This document shows positions 28,497-38,296 of a stretch of DNA of 64,000 nucleotides, piece by piece (positions within the stretch are counted from its first letter, which is position 1; the number at the start of each line of letters is the position of its first letter). The position numbers and the translations under genes are program-made. Under the pieces are notes generated by a model. That model worked only from the letters and a program-made list of their open reading frames with translations, was not told the DNA's origin and did not search any database. This stretch comes from Pseudomonas hygromyciniae (GTDB lineage Bacteria > Pseudomonadota > Gammaproteobacteria > Pseudomonadales > Pseudomonadaceae): assembly GCF_016925675.1 (NCBI RefSeq), contig NZ_CP070506.1:56001-120000 (forward strand), written 5' to 3'.

Positions 28497-30574
28497 GCGA
28501 CGAAGCCCAGCGCTGGAAAGAGAAATACCTGTTAAGCATCGAGCAGCAAGAAAAGCTCGAGCGCCGTTGGGCTGCGCGCCTCGACTTGCTGCGCCGTGGG
28601 CTGGTGCGCAGCACGCTGGCAGCCGAAGGCACGGATCGGGCTGTCGACCAGTGTATGAAAGAGATGCGCGATGTGGTGCGCAGCGATGATATGGACGCCG
28701 CGCTCGCCGCTCTGTTGCCGCGCCTGGAAAAGGCCGTGCTGGATTCCGAGCAGCGCCGTGAAACGCGGGTTGATCAGATCAGTACGGCGCTGACCGCGCT
28801 GGTAACGCAATTGCAGGCGCTGCCCTTGCCGCGGGAAGTCAGTCGCCCGCTGAAGAATTTCGCCAAGCAGTTGGACAGCCGCGTCGGCCAGGCGCGCGAG
28901 ATTCCCCTGCTGCTCAGTGAGTTGAGCGGGCTTCAAGGGCAGGCCCTGAGCAATCTTGAGTCGGATGACGAACCTGCTCGCCCAGGCCTGTTGCAGCGCC
29001 TGTTTGGTGGCAAGGAGACAGGTACAGAGGTTGAGCCGGTTGAGTCCGCTGTTTCCCCGGCCGCCCGGCCAAACCCTGCGGTAGAAGCCAGCCCGGCCGC
29101 CCAGGTGGTTGAGGATGCTCCGGAACTGGCACAGGCGCTGCGTGCCTTTGCGCCACCAGCCCAGGCACCGCAGCGCCCGGTGCCGGAGGTCACGCCTGTA
29201 GCGATGACTGTTGCGCCCGGGATCGATATCGAAGAGCGCGTGGCAACAGCGCCGCAGGCTGCCGCGGCCCGGTTGTTGCCCGTTGAGAGGCCTGCCGTGG
29301 TCGTCGAAACACTGGAGCAGCGCCAACCTGTCGAAGTCATTCTTGCCCCGCAGCCTGACCCTGCCCCTGCAGTGGCAGCAGCGCCGCAGGCCGAGCCAGA
29401 GGCGCCGCAGCCGACGGCGATCGGCAGCCTGTCGCTACCGCCGGTGCTGGATGATGAATCGGTAGACATTGATCCTGACGCGATGGATGCCGAGGTGCTG
29501 TACGCCCTGCCCGACTCGCCTGAGCCATCCTACAGTTCTGTCGCCAAACATATCGAAGACACCCTGCTCGGCCTGTTGGGCGACCTCGACCTGCCCGAGC
29601 ATCATCGACCCCAGGCCGAAGCCATGCGCGAACGCTTGGCTCACGGGTTGAACTGGTACGAACTGCTGCCGATCCTCGATGACCTTGCGGTATTGATGCT
29701 GGCCATTACCGATAGCGGCCAGCATGAGTTCGAAGCCTACCTCAAGCGCCTCAACGAACGGCTGGAAACCTTCCAGAGCAATCTGCAAGCGGCCAGTGAC
29801 GGGCACGCCGACAGCCGCAGCGCCGCGCGCGAGATGGATACGCAGATCCGTGAGCAGATGGACGGCTTGCAAAGCAGCGTCCAGGACGCGGCTGATCTCG
29901 ATGACCTCAAGCAAGTGCTGGAGAGTCATCTTGAGGGACTGTTGGGCGCCATGGATGAGCATCAAAAGCAGCGTGACCAGCGCGAACATGAAGTGGCCGC
30001 ACGGCTGCAGGGGTTGGCCGAGCGGGTGGCGAGCATGGAGCAGGAGGCCCAGGGTTATCGTGATCACCTCGAGGTCCAGCGCCAGAAAGCGCTGATCGAC
30101 CCGCTCACCGGCTTGGCCAATCGGGCAGCCTGGAGCGAACGCCTGGAGTACGAGGTCAATACCTGGCATCAACAGGGCAACAGTCTGTCACTGGCGATGC
30201 TGGACCTTGACCACTTCAAGCGCATTAACGACAGCTACGGCCATCTGGCGGGCGACAAGGTGCTGAAGATCATCGCCAATGTGTTGAGCAAACGCCTGCG
30301 GCCGACGGATTTCATCGCGCGGTTTGGCGGAGAGGAGTTTGTCTTGCTGATGCCGGATTCGGCGCTGGGCGATGCGCTGGAACTCGGAGAACGCCTGCGG
30401 GCAGCAATTGAGGCGTGCCCGTTTCACTTCAAGGGCGAGCGGGTGACCATCACCATGTCCATCGGTATGGCGCAGTTCCAGCCCGGCGAGCGCAGCGACC
30501 TGGCACTCAAGCGCGCGGACGAGGCGTTGTATCGGGCCAAGGCGGCGGGACGCAATCAGGTGCAGGCGGCCTGA
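28493..30574 (+). CDS. GGDEF diguanylate cyclase (DgcH-like)
   Basis: 693 residues. The N-terminus is helical and charged; residues ~170-330 are a low-complexity Ala/Pro/Glu/Val linker; ~470-540 is probably coiled coil (MDEHQKQRDQREHEVAARLQ...). The C-terminal GGDEF domain has DPLTGLANR, LDLDHFKRIND, GGEEF near 611-615 and an intact RxxD inhibitory site (RPTD) five residues before it. It should make c-di-GMP and be product-inhibited. No membrane segments, so cytosolic. The position equals that of dgcH (PA5487) in P. aeruginosa, recalled, so the symbol is left blank. Confidence 0.92.
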   Translation: MSDEAQRWKEKYLLSIEQQEKLERRWAARLDLLRRGLVRSTLAAEGTDRAVDQCMKEMRDVVRSDDMDAALAALLPRLEKAVLDSEQRRETRVDQISTALTALVTQLQALPLPREVSRPLKNFAKQLDSRVGQAREIPLLLSELSGLQGQALSNLESDDEPARPGLLQRLFGGKETGTEVEPVESAVSPAARPNPAVEASPAAQVVEDAPELAQALRAFAPPAQAPQRPVPEVTPVAMTVAPGIDIEERVATAPQAAAARLLPVERPAVVVETLEQRQPVEVILAPQPDPAPAVAAAPQAEPEAPQPTAIGSLSLPPVLDDESVDIDPDAMDAEVLYALPDSPEPSYSSVAKHIEDTLLGLLGDLDLPEHHRPQAEAMRERLAHGLNWYELLPILDDLAVLMLAITDSGQHEFEAYLKRLNERLETFQSNLQAASDGHADSRSAAREMDTQIREQMDGLQSSVQDAADLDDLKQVLESHLEGLLGAMDEHQKQRDQREHEVAARLQGLAERVASMEQEAQGYRDHLEVQRQKALIDPLTGLANRAAWSERLEYEVNTWHQQGNSLSLAMLDLDHFKRINDSYGHLAGDKVLKIIANVLSKRLRPTDFIARFGGEEFVLLMPDSALGDALELGERLRAAIEACPFHFKGERVTITMSIGMAQFQPGERSDLALKRADEALYRAKAAGRNQVQAA

Positions 30575-30663
30575 AAAGTTGTTCCATTTTGTAAGCCAGC
30601 CGCTGATCGGCAAACGGTACGTTACACTGTTGCATTATTGTCTTTAGCGTACTGCCTGTTGCC

Positions 30664-31440
30664 ATGAAATTTCTAGTTGCTGCTCTGCTGTTCCTTACGC
30701 TCGCCGGCTGTGCGAGTGGCCCGCGCCTGGATACCAGCCACCCGTCGGTGAATTTCGATAACCGTATCCAGTTCGTCGTCCTGCACTACACCGCTACCAG
30801 CCTTCAAGGTTCGCTGGCGCTATTGACCAAAGGCCAAGTCAGCAGCCACTACCTGATTGGCGACGATGCCCGTGCGACCATCTATAAGCTGGTGGATGAA
30901 GAAAAGCGTTCCTGGCACGCCGGGGAAAGTGAGTGGATGGGGCGTACCTGGCTCAACTCCAGCTCCATTGGTATCGAGATCGTCAACCCGGGCTACCGCG
31001 ATACACCTACCGGGCGGGTCTGGTACCCGTACTCCGAAGCGCAGGTTCAGTCCCTGGTGACCTTGCTCAAGGACATTAGCCAACGTAACCGGATCAACCC
31101 CAAGTTCATTATCGGTCATAGCGATATCGCTCCCGGTCGCAAACTCGATCCAGGCCCCTTGTTCCCGTGGAAGCGCCTGGCGGATGAAGGCTTGGGGATC
31201 TGGCCCGAGGCCCAGGCGGTTGCGCGGTATCAGGTCGAGTACGCCAGGCAGTTGCCAAGCATTACCTGGTTCCAGGAAGAGTTGGCACGCTTGGGGTATT
31301 CCACGCCGCAGACCGGCGAGCTGGATGTGGTGACGCGGCGTGTGCTGGCCGCGTTCCAGATGCGCTTCCGGCCGGCTCTGTACGACGGCACGCCGGATGC
31401 GCAAAGCGCAGCGATCCTGCGGGTGTTGAATCACCGCTAA
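30664..31440 (+). CDS. N-acetylmuramoyl-L-alanine amidase lipoprotein (AmpDh2/AmiD type)
   Basis: 258 residues. Lipobox LAGC with Cys16. Amidase_2 domain (~30-170) with zinc ligands in VVLHYTATS, WHAGES and HSDIAPGRKLDPG, followed by a C-terminal peptidoglycan-binding domain (~195-258, LARLGYSTPQTGELD...). It cleaves the amide bond between MurNAc and the stem peptide at the outer membrane. Adjacent to kinB/algB as ampDh2 (PA5485) is in P. aeruginosa (recalled). Confidence 0.92.
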   Translation: MKFLVAALLFLTLAGCASGPRLDTSHPSVNFDNRIQFVVLHYTATSLQGSLALLTKGQVSSHYLIGDDARATIYKLVDEEKRSWHAGESEWMGRTWLNSSSIGIEIVNPGYRDTPTGRVWYPYSEAQVQSLVTLLKDISQRNRINPKFIIGHSDIAPGRKLDPGPLFPWKRLADEGLGIWPEAQAVARYQVEYARQLPSITWFQEELARLGYSTPQTGELDVVTRRVLAAFQMRFRPALYDGTPDAQSAAILRVLNHR

Positions 31441-31452
31441 GCGCAGACCCCC

Positions 31453-31541
31453 TGTGGGAGCGGGCTTGCTCGCGAATGCGGTGTATCAGTCAACATATCC
31501 ATCACTGATCCACCGTATTCGCGAGCAAGCCCGCTCCCACA
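31453..31541. repeat. REP doublet (REPIN), class B
   Basis: Arms TGTGGGAGCGGGCTTGCTCG and complement; inner segment ATGCGGTGTATCAGTCA ... TGATCCACCG is related to the copies at 20464 and 45700. Lies between the convergent amidase and kinB genes. Confidence 0.9.
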
Positions 31542-31623
31542 TTTGATCTTCGCTGCTTTGGGCATTGCGTTCGCTTAACTGAACGGCATTAGGACAAGCC
31601 CGCTTGCCACGACAGTCTCTTAG

Positions 31624-33411
31624 TTACAGCGGCAACGCCATATAGAACTGCGTACCCTGCCCTGGCCGGGAATAAACCCCCATGCGGCCACCGTGCAACT
31701 GCACGATCTCCTTGCACAGCGCCAGCCCCAGGCCGGCGCCGCCTTTCTTGCGACCTACCTGGACAAAAGGCTCGAAAATCCTGCCCTGCTGGCCGTAGGC
31801 GATGCCTTCGCCATTGTCCTCGACGCTGATGATCAGCCGTTCGCCATGGCGCCGCGCCTGCAGGCGAATCTGCCCGCCTTCGCTGGTATGGCGCAGAGCA
31901 TTGCCGAGCAGGTTGTCCAGGACCCGCTCCAATTGCGCTTGGTCGGCATGCAACCTGGGCAGTTGCGCTTGCGCTTCTACCAGCAGGTCGATGTTTTGTG
32001 CATTCGCCAGTTCGGCAAAACGCGTACGGGCATGTTCAAGCAGATCATTGATGTCGCAAGGCGCCAGGGTGAGTTTTTGCAGGCCGTTCTGATAGCGGGA
32101 AAAGTTGAGCAGGTCGTTGATCAACTGCATCAGGCGCTGCATTTCTTCGTTGACCGTATTCAACAGGTCGGCTTCGCGAGACTCAGGAGGGAATTTCGCC
32201 CGTTCCTGGAACAGGCCGAACGCCATGTGCATGCCGGTGACTGGCGTACGCAATTCATGGGAGGCGCGCAGTACAAATTCGCTGCGCACCCGTTCGAAGG
32301 CCCGTTGCTCGGTAACGTCGTGCAGCACCATCACGGCGCCGAGAATATGCCCTTGGTGGTGGCTGACGGGCGTCATGCTGTAGGTCAACAGGCGCGATTC
32401 GCCCTCGACTTCCACTTCCAGGTCGTCAGGTGCGCGTTCCAGGTTGCCGCCACGCAGCACCAGATGCAGTTGCTCATCCAGTTCGGGGCGTTGCAACGCA
32501 TCACCCAGGCCCTGCCCCAGGCGGCTCTCGTCCCAGCCCAACTGGCGCTGAGCGACCGGGTTGAGGTGTTCCAGGTGCCCTTGGCGGTCGATCATCAGCA
32601 AACCGTCGTCGATGCTGTCGAGTACGGCCTGCAAGCGTTGCTGGCCGGCGAGCAATTCGTCGACATTGGTTGCCTGATGCTGACGCAGGGCTTCGGCCAT
32701 GATGCCAAAGCGTCGGGTCAGCTGGTTCATTTCGGCCGCCGAAGAAATCGGCAAGGTGACATCAAAATTCCCCTGGCCAATTTTATCGGCCGCCTTGGCC
32801 AGGGCTTCGATGGGCCCGCCAAAGCGCCGGGCAATGCCATGGGCGGTGATGAAGCCGATGATCAGTATCGCCAGGCCCACCAGCCCGAGCAGCCCGGCAA
32901 TCCACAGGGCGCGTTCGCGAGACTGGCTTTCGGTGTCGCTGATGTTTTCCAGTGCTCTTTTATGTTCGCTGATCAGCCCATTGCGCAAGACGTTGAAGCT
33001 GGTGGTGAGTTTTTCGTTGTTGCGCAGGGACGGCGGCGTACTTTCGTTTTCTTCGAACGCCTCAAGGAACGTCAAGTAATCGGCCTTGGCTTGAGAGAAG
33101 CCGCCGACCCTGGAAACACTCATTTCGTGGGCGACGCCCTCGTCCAACAGCTTGAAGTACTGTTGCTTGGCCTTGTTCAGCGCCACGGGCTCAGGGGTGT
33201 CGTTGAGCATCAGAATCAGCTGGTCACCCAGGCTCTGGCGCAGCTTGAGCCCCAGGTCCAAGGTGATGAAGTTGCTGCGGATCAAGGACTCCTGGGTCTT
33301 GGCCATTTGCATGACACTCACCAGCCCCAGCAGCAACCCGAGCAGCGCCACGGTGATCAGCGCAGAAATGCTCAGGAACAGCCGCGTGCGCAGTTTCATC
33401 GCCAGCTTCAT
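31624..33411 (-). CDS. kinB: Sensor histidine kinase KinB
   Basis: 595 residues from the ATG at 33411, the same length as P. aeruginosa KinB; the longer frame reaches into algB and is rejected. Two membrane helices (about 11-34 and 168-190) bound a periplasmic sensor; then HAMP (~190-245), PAS (~257-370), HisKA with H385 in RASHELRTP, and an HATPase_c domain (~490-595). H385 (phosphorylation) and P390 (needed for phosphatase activity) have the same numbers as in P. aeruginosa. KinB keeps AlgB dephosphorylated and restrains alginate production. 10 bases after algB. Confidence 0.95.
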   Translation of the reverse strand: MKLAMKLRTRLFLSISALITVALLGLLLGLVSVMQMAKTQESLIRSNFITLDLGLKLRQSLGDQLILMLNDTPEPVALNKAKQQYFKLLDEGVAHEMSVSRVGGFSQAKADYLTFLEAFEENESTPPSLRNNEKLTTSFNVLRNGLISEHKRALENISDTESQSRERALWIAGLLGLVGLAILIIGFITAHGIARRFGGPIEALAKAADKIGQGNFDVTLPISSAAEMNQLTRRFGIMAEALRQHQATNVDELLAGQQRLQAVLDSIDDGLLMIDRQGHLEHLNPVAQRQLGWDESRLGQGLGDALQRPELDEQLHLVLRGGNLERAPDDLEVEVEGESRLLTYSMTPVSHHQGHILGAVMVLHDVTEQRAFERVRSEFVLRASHELRTPVTGMHMAFGLFQERAKFPPESREADLLNTVNEEMQRLMQLINDLLNFSRYQNGLQKLTLAPCDINDLLEHARTRFAELANAQNIDLLVEAQAQLPRLHADQAQLERVLDNLLGNALRHTSEGGQIRLQARRHGERLIISVEDNGEGIAYGQQGRIFEPFVQVGRKKGGAGLGLALCKEIVQLHGGRMGVYSRPGQGTQFYMALPL

Positions 33412-33421
33412 AAGGTACAGC

Positions 33422-34768
<1,347 letters not shown>

Positions 34769-35091
34769 CTGTCCCGCGCTCCTTAAAATAAGAATGATTG
34801 ATCTTGGTTAGTCCCGGAATAATCGGGCAAGTTGCATGGTTTATTCTGATTGATTAAAAGCCCTATCGCGCAGCTATCTGAGACCCTTCCTACTTATATG
34901 CCTAGGCAGCGCGTTTTGACCCTTCTTGACCCTTCGGCAGTCCTACAGCTCGCTCCGATCCCTCGATCCGACCAATGACCATCGTGCATTTCGCACGGTG
35001 AGGATAGGCGCATCGTGCAGGATGCTGCTGGGAAGAAACTGGGGGATATTCTAAGTAGCTGATTTTATTGATTTTTATCTGATTAAAAAAC

Positions 35092-35107
35092 TGGCATGCA
35101 CTCTGCA
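35092..35107 (+). promoter_or_regulatory. Candidate sigma54 promoter divergent from algB
   Basis: TGGCATGCACTCTGCA has the -24 GG and -12 GC exactly ten bases apart and matches TGGCAYR-N4-TTGCW apart from one base. The predicted start is near 35118, 45 bases before the 35163 gene. The A/T-rich DNA upstream (35060-35090) could bind IHF. The remainder of 34769-35091 shows a small CGTGC/GCACG hairpin at 34983-34997 and nothing else I can support. Confidence 0.45.
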
Positions 35108-35162
35108 ATACCTCTCCTACAAGCGTGATAACGAACAAAACACCCTGCGGGAGATATTCAGG

Positions 35163-35447
35163 ATGACTCGCCAAAGCCTCAAGCCATTGCGTGTATCGCC
35201 ACTGCGCCTTCAACAGGGTCTGTTCGCCAGCCTCGCCTTGATGGTGACGTTGATCGGTGGTCAGCAATTGCAGCATTGGCAGGAGAGCCAGCAGTCCGCC
35301 CCGCAGTTCGAACGCGCACCCATGACGCAGACCCATTTCCGTGCCGTTGGCAGCAGCAGCGCTGACGTCACAGCCCCACGCATGATGGCGGTTGAGCAGG
35401 ACATTGCCCTGTATGACGAACCGGTCCAGGAACGTTGGGTGTTCTAG
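35163..35447 (+). CDS. Small membrane-anchored protein of unknown function
   Basis: 94 residues: basic N-terminus, one hydrophobic segment (about 19-33, [15 protein letters not shown]), then a polar tail rich in Gln, Ser and Ala ending EERWVF-like (VQERWVF). CGGGAG precedes the ATG by 10 bases. I know no function. Same position as PA5482 in P. aeruginosa (recalled). It opens a small divergent cluster with the DUF1328 and Ivy genes. Confidence 0.75.
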   Translation: MTRQSLKPLRVSPLRLQQGLFASLALMVTLIGGQQLQHWQESQQSAPQFERAPMTQTHFRAVGSSSADVTAPRMMAVEQDIALYDEPVQERWVF

Positions 35448-35526
35448 GCACGAACCTGCCGCCCCGTTGGGTGCGACAGGATGGCTACACAGCAGTCACT
35501 TCTATAGACGCGAAAGGAGAATCACC

Positions 35527-35691
35527 ATGTTGAGTTGGGCAATCACATTCCTGATCATTGCCATTGTGGCTGCAGTCCTGGGCTTCGGTGGTATCGCGGG
35601 CACCGCTACGGGTATCGCCAAGATTCTCTTTGTCGTTTTCCTGGTGATGTTCATCGCTTCCTTCTTCTTTGGCCGTCGCGGTCGAGGCTGA
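35527..35691 (+). CDS. DUF1328 small membrane protein
   Basis: 54 residues, two hydrophobic helices and a basic end (FFFGRRGRG). Matches the DUF1328/YtjA family ([34 protein letters not shown]), stress-associated inner-membrane peptides of unknown function. AAAGGAG precedes the ATG. It lies 2 bases before the Ivy-type gene, so the two are probably translated from one message. Confidence 0.92.
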   Translation: MLSWAITFLIIAIVAAVLGFGGIAGTATGIAKILFVVFLVMFIASFFFGRRGRG

Positions 35692-35693
35692 AC

Positions 35694-36161
35694 ATGGCCA
35701 ACTTGTCTTTCAAAACCCTTGCTGCCGCCCTGCTGTTGGGCGGCAGTAGCCTGGCCATGGCTGCCAATGACGGCCAGGCGCGGGCCAGTGAACTGCTCAG
35801 TTCCGACCCGCAGTATCGCGAAACCTGGCAGGGCGTGGTCAAGAAGGAAGAGCGTCTGCCTGAATGGGTGATCAACCTGTCGGGCACGTCTGAGCAAATG
35901 AACGCAGTCACGGAAGACGGTGACGGGTATTTGGTAGGGCCGCTGTGTGAAACGGCCGACACCTGCCTTAATAAACGTCTTATCGTTGCGTTCAGCATGG
36001 ATAAGGACGATGCCTACGCGATGCTGGTCGAAGTTCCAGCCGGGCTTCCGGCGGACAAGTCGCCAACACGGCATGCGGACTATCGCTTCATCGGTAAGCC
36101 CGATGAAGGCATGCAGAAGTTGCTGATGGAGCAACTGAAGAAAGATCCGAATTGGTACTAG
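35694..36161 (+). CDS. Ivy-family periplasmic lysozyme inhibitor
   Basis: 155 residues with a signal peptide ending SLAMA-A. The core matches Ivy (LLSSDPQYRETWQGVVKKE; PEWVINLSGTS) and contains the inhibitory loop between two cysteines, CETADTC, in place of CKPHDC of E. coli Ivy. The loss of the His makes inhibition of c-type lysozyme less certain; the P. aeruginosa homologue at this position (PA5481, recalled) is the second, divergent Ivy. It neighbours peptidoglycan amidase and alginate regulators. A GGCCCG/CGGGCC hairpin directly follows the stop. Confidence 0.85.
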   Translation: MANLSFKTLAAALLLGGSSLAMAANDGQARASELLSSDPQYRETWQGVVKKEERLPEWVINLSGTSEQMNAVTEDGDGYLVGPLCETADTCLNKRLIVAFSMDKDDAYAMLVEVPAGLPADKSPTRHADYRFIGKPDEGMQKLLMEQLKKDPNWY

Positions 36162-36337
36162 GCCCGTCTGCGGGCCTCGCCAACATGGAACCAGGCCAAC
36201 TGCCTGTTTCCGTTTGCACCGCCGCCTGATGACGGTGCATGACCAGGGGGCTGGGTTGCTCTGATCAAGGTGGATCGGCGCGACCTACGGGTACAGGGAG
36301 TGCCTGCGCAAGGGCCGGGTCAGGAGAAAAGCTGCGA

Positions 36338-36375
36338 CGCAAGTCCGCAGGCAGTTATGGCCTGACGGACTTGCG
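36338..36375. other. Long intergenic stem-loop (possible structured RNA)
   Basis: CGCAAGTCCG (36338-36347) pairs perfectly with CGGACTTGCG (36366-36375), and inside it CAGGC pairs with GCCTG. There is no T run, so it is not a standard terminator. It lies in the 708-base gap between the Ivy gene and gltP; no ORF in this gap looks real. I cannot assign it to a known RNA family. Confidence 0.5.
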
Positions 36376-36666
36376 GCGGGCTTGATAGTGCTCACTAGGC
36401 GCTTATGCCGCCCATAGCTGAAAAATTCCCTTCTGCTTCACCACAACCGTTTCGCGGTGTTACATCGCGACCATCTATCGAGAAAGTTTGCCCTCGGCCA
36501 GACGCGTTTTTCGATGGTATGCGTAGGAATTTTCACGAGTTTTTTCCGCGCGACAAAAAAGCCTAACGTCCCCAGGCGAGCCTGAAATTGCCGGTTAACG
36601 GCATGTATGCCTGACAAAATGTCGCATTCGAACTGACCAAACAGACAGTTTTATTTGCAAAAACTC

Positions 36667-36683
36667 ATGCCGATTCGGCATGG
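36667..36683. promoter_or_regulatory. Perfect palindrome upstream of gltP (candidate operator)
   Basis: CATGCCGA-T-TCGGCATG, 8-base arms around one base, about 190 bases upstream of gltP and just before a possible promoter (TTTACG ... TAGACTAT, 36693-36710). Confidence 0.5.
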
Positions 36684-36869
36684 GGTAGGCGTTTACGGCA
36701 TTAGACTATGCCCCCCCGCATGGGAATAGTTGCGCCTTTTTTCGCTTGCCAGTAAGCCATATCGGCCATCTGCGGTGACCTTCTACGGAGGCTGATGCTC
36801 ACACTTTTTCGCTCCCGGGCGTTCCAGCTGGCGCATCTGCCTGAGTCCACTTGAAACAAGGGTAATGAC

Positions 36870-38201
36870 ATGAAGAAGGCAAAACTAAGCCTCGCCTGGC
36901 AGATCCTCATCGGTCTGGTGCTAGGGATTGCAATCGGTGCTGTACTCAACCACTTCAGCGCCGAAAAAGCCTGGTGGATCAGCAACGTGTTGCAGCCGGC
37001 GGGCGATATCTTTATCCGCCTGATCAAGATGATCGTGATCCCGATCGTGATTTCGTCGCTGATTGTCGGAATCGCCGGTGTAGGGGACGCGAAAAAGCTC
37101 GGTCGGATCGGCGTGAAGACCATCGTTTACTTCGAAGTGGTCACTACCATTGCGATTGTGGTTGGCCTGCTGTTGGCTAACCTGTTCCACCCGGGTGCCG
37201 GCATCGACATGAGCACCCTGGGTACGGTGGACATCTCCAAGTACCAGGCGACCGCCGCCGAGGTGCAGCATGAGCATGCGTTCATCGAGACCATCCTCAA
37301 CCTGATCCCATCGAACATCTTTGCCGCCGTGGCCCGTGGCGAGATGCTGCCGATCATCTTCTTCTCCGTGCTGTTCGGCCTGGGCTTGTCGAGCCTCAAG
37401 CCAGACCTGCGCGAACCCCTGGTCACCATGTTCCAGGGCGTGTCCGAGAGCATGTTCAAAGTCACCCACATGATCATGAAATACGCCCCTATCGGTGTAT
37501 TTGCCCTGATCGCCGTGACCGTTGCCAACTTCGGCTTCGCCTCGCTGCTGCCTCTGGCCAAGCTGGTGATCCTGGTCTACGTCGCCATCCTGTTCTTTGC
37601 CTTCGTGATTCTTGGCCTGATCGCCCGCCTGTTCGGCTTCTCGGTGATCAAGCTGATGCGCATCTTCAAGGATGAGCTGGTACTGGCCTACTCCACCGCC
37701 AGCTCTGAGACCGTGCTGCCACGCGTGATCGAGAAGATGGAAGCCTACGGTGCGCCGAAAGCCATCTGCAGCTTCGTGGTGCCGACCGGCTACTCGTTCA
37801 ACCTCGACGGTTCGACCCTGTACCAGAGCATCGCAGCGATCTTTATTGCCCAGCTGTATGGCATCGACCTGTCGGTTGGCCAGCAACTGATGCTGGTACT
37901 GACCCTGATGGTCACCTCCAAAGGTATCGCCGGTGTACCGGGCGTGTCCTTCGTGGTACTGCTGGCGACCCTGGGCAGCGTGGGCATCCCATTGGAAGGC
38001 CTGGCGTTCATCGCCGGTGTCGACCGCATCATGGACATGGCGCGTACCGCCCTGAACGTGATCGGCAATGCCCTGGCCGTGCTGGTCATCTCGCGCTGGG
38101 AAGGCATGTACGACGATGCCAAGGGCGAGCGCTACTGGAACTCCCTGCCACACTGGCGGACCAAGACCGCGCTGCCGGCTGGCGAGACCAGCCAGGGCTG
38201 A
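36870..38201 (+). CDS. gltP: Glutamate/aspartate:proton symporter
   Basis: 443 residues of the dicarboxylate/amino acid:cation symporter (DAACS) family. Signature segments: the serine-rich loop ASSETVLPRVIEKMEAYG, the NMDGxxLY-like element SFNLDGSTLYQSIAA, and the HP2 region SKGIAGVPGVSFVVL. Eight helices plus two re-entrant loops are expected. It takes up C4-dicarboxylate amino acids with protons. ACAAGGGTAATGAC precedes the ATG. Ends at a strong hairpin. Confidence 0.93.
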   Translation: MKKAKLSLAWQILIGLVLGIAIGAVLNHFSAEKAWWISNVLQPAGDIFIRLIKMIVIPIVISSLIVGIAGVGDAKKLGRIGVKTIVYFEVVTTIAIVVGLLLANLFHPGAGIDMSTLGTVDISKYQATAAEVQHEHAFIETILNLIPSNIFAAVARGEMLPIIFFSVLFGLGLSSLKPDLREPLVTMFQGVSESMFKVTHMIMKYAPIGVFALIAVTVANFGFASLLPLAKLVILVYVAILFFAFVILGLIARLFGFSVIKLMRIFKDELVLAYSTASSETVLPRVIEKMEAYGAPKAICSFVVPTGYSFNLDGSTLYQSIAAIFIAQLYGIDLSVGQQLMLVLTLMVTSKGIAGVPGVSFVVLLATLGSVGIPLEGLAFIAGVDRIMDMARTALNVIGNALAVLVISRWEGMYDDAKGERYWNSLPHWRTKTALPAGETSQG

Positions 38202-38217
38202 TCCCTGCTTGAATCGC

Positions 38218-38244
38218 ACAAACCCCGGTTAATCCGGGGTTTGT
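38218..38244 (+). terminator. Terminator-like hairpin after gltP
   Basis: ACAAACCCCGG and CCGGGGTTTGT, a perfect 11-base stem with a five-base loop; the T-tract after it is short. Confidence 0.75.
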
Positions 38245-38296
38245 CGTTTCTGCCAGCCCCGCTATCATTCGCCACATATTTAAAGGGGTGTGACTG

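Noticed and set aside
34902..35336. 144-codon minus-strand frame between algB and the 35163 gene
   Set aside because: Antisense to the small membrane protein, no ribosome site, no recognisable domain.
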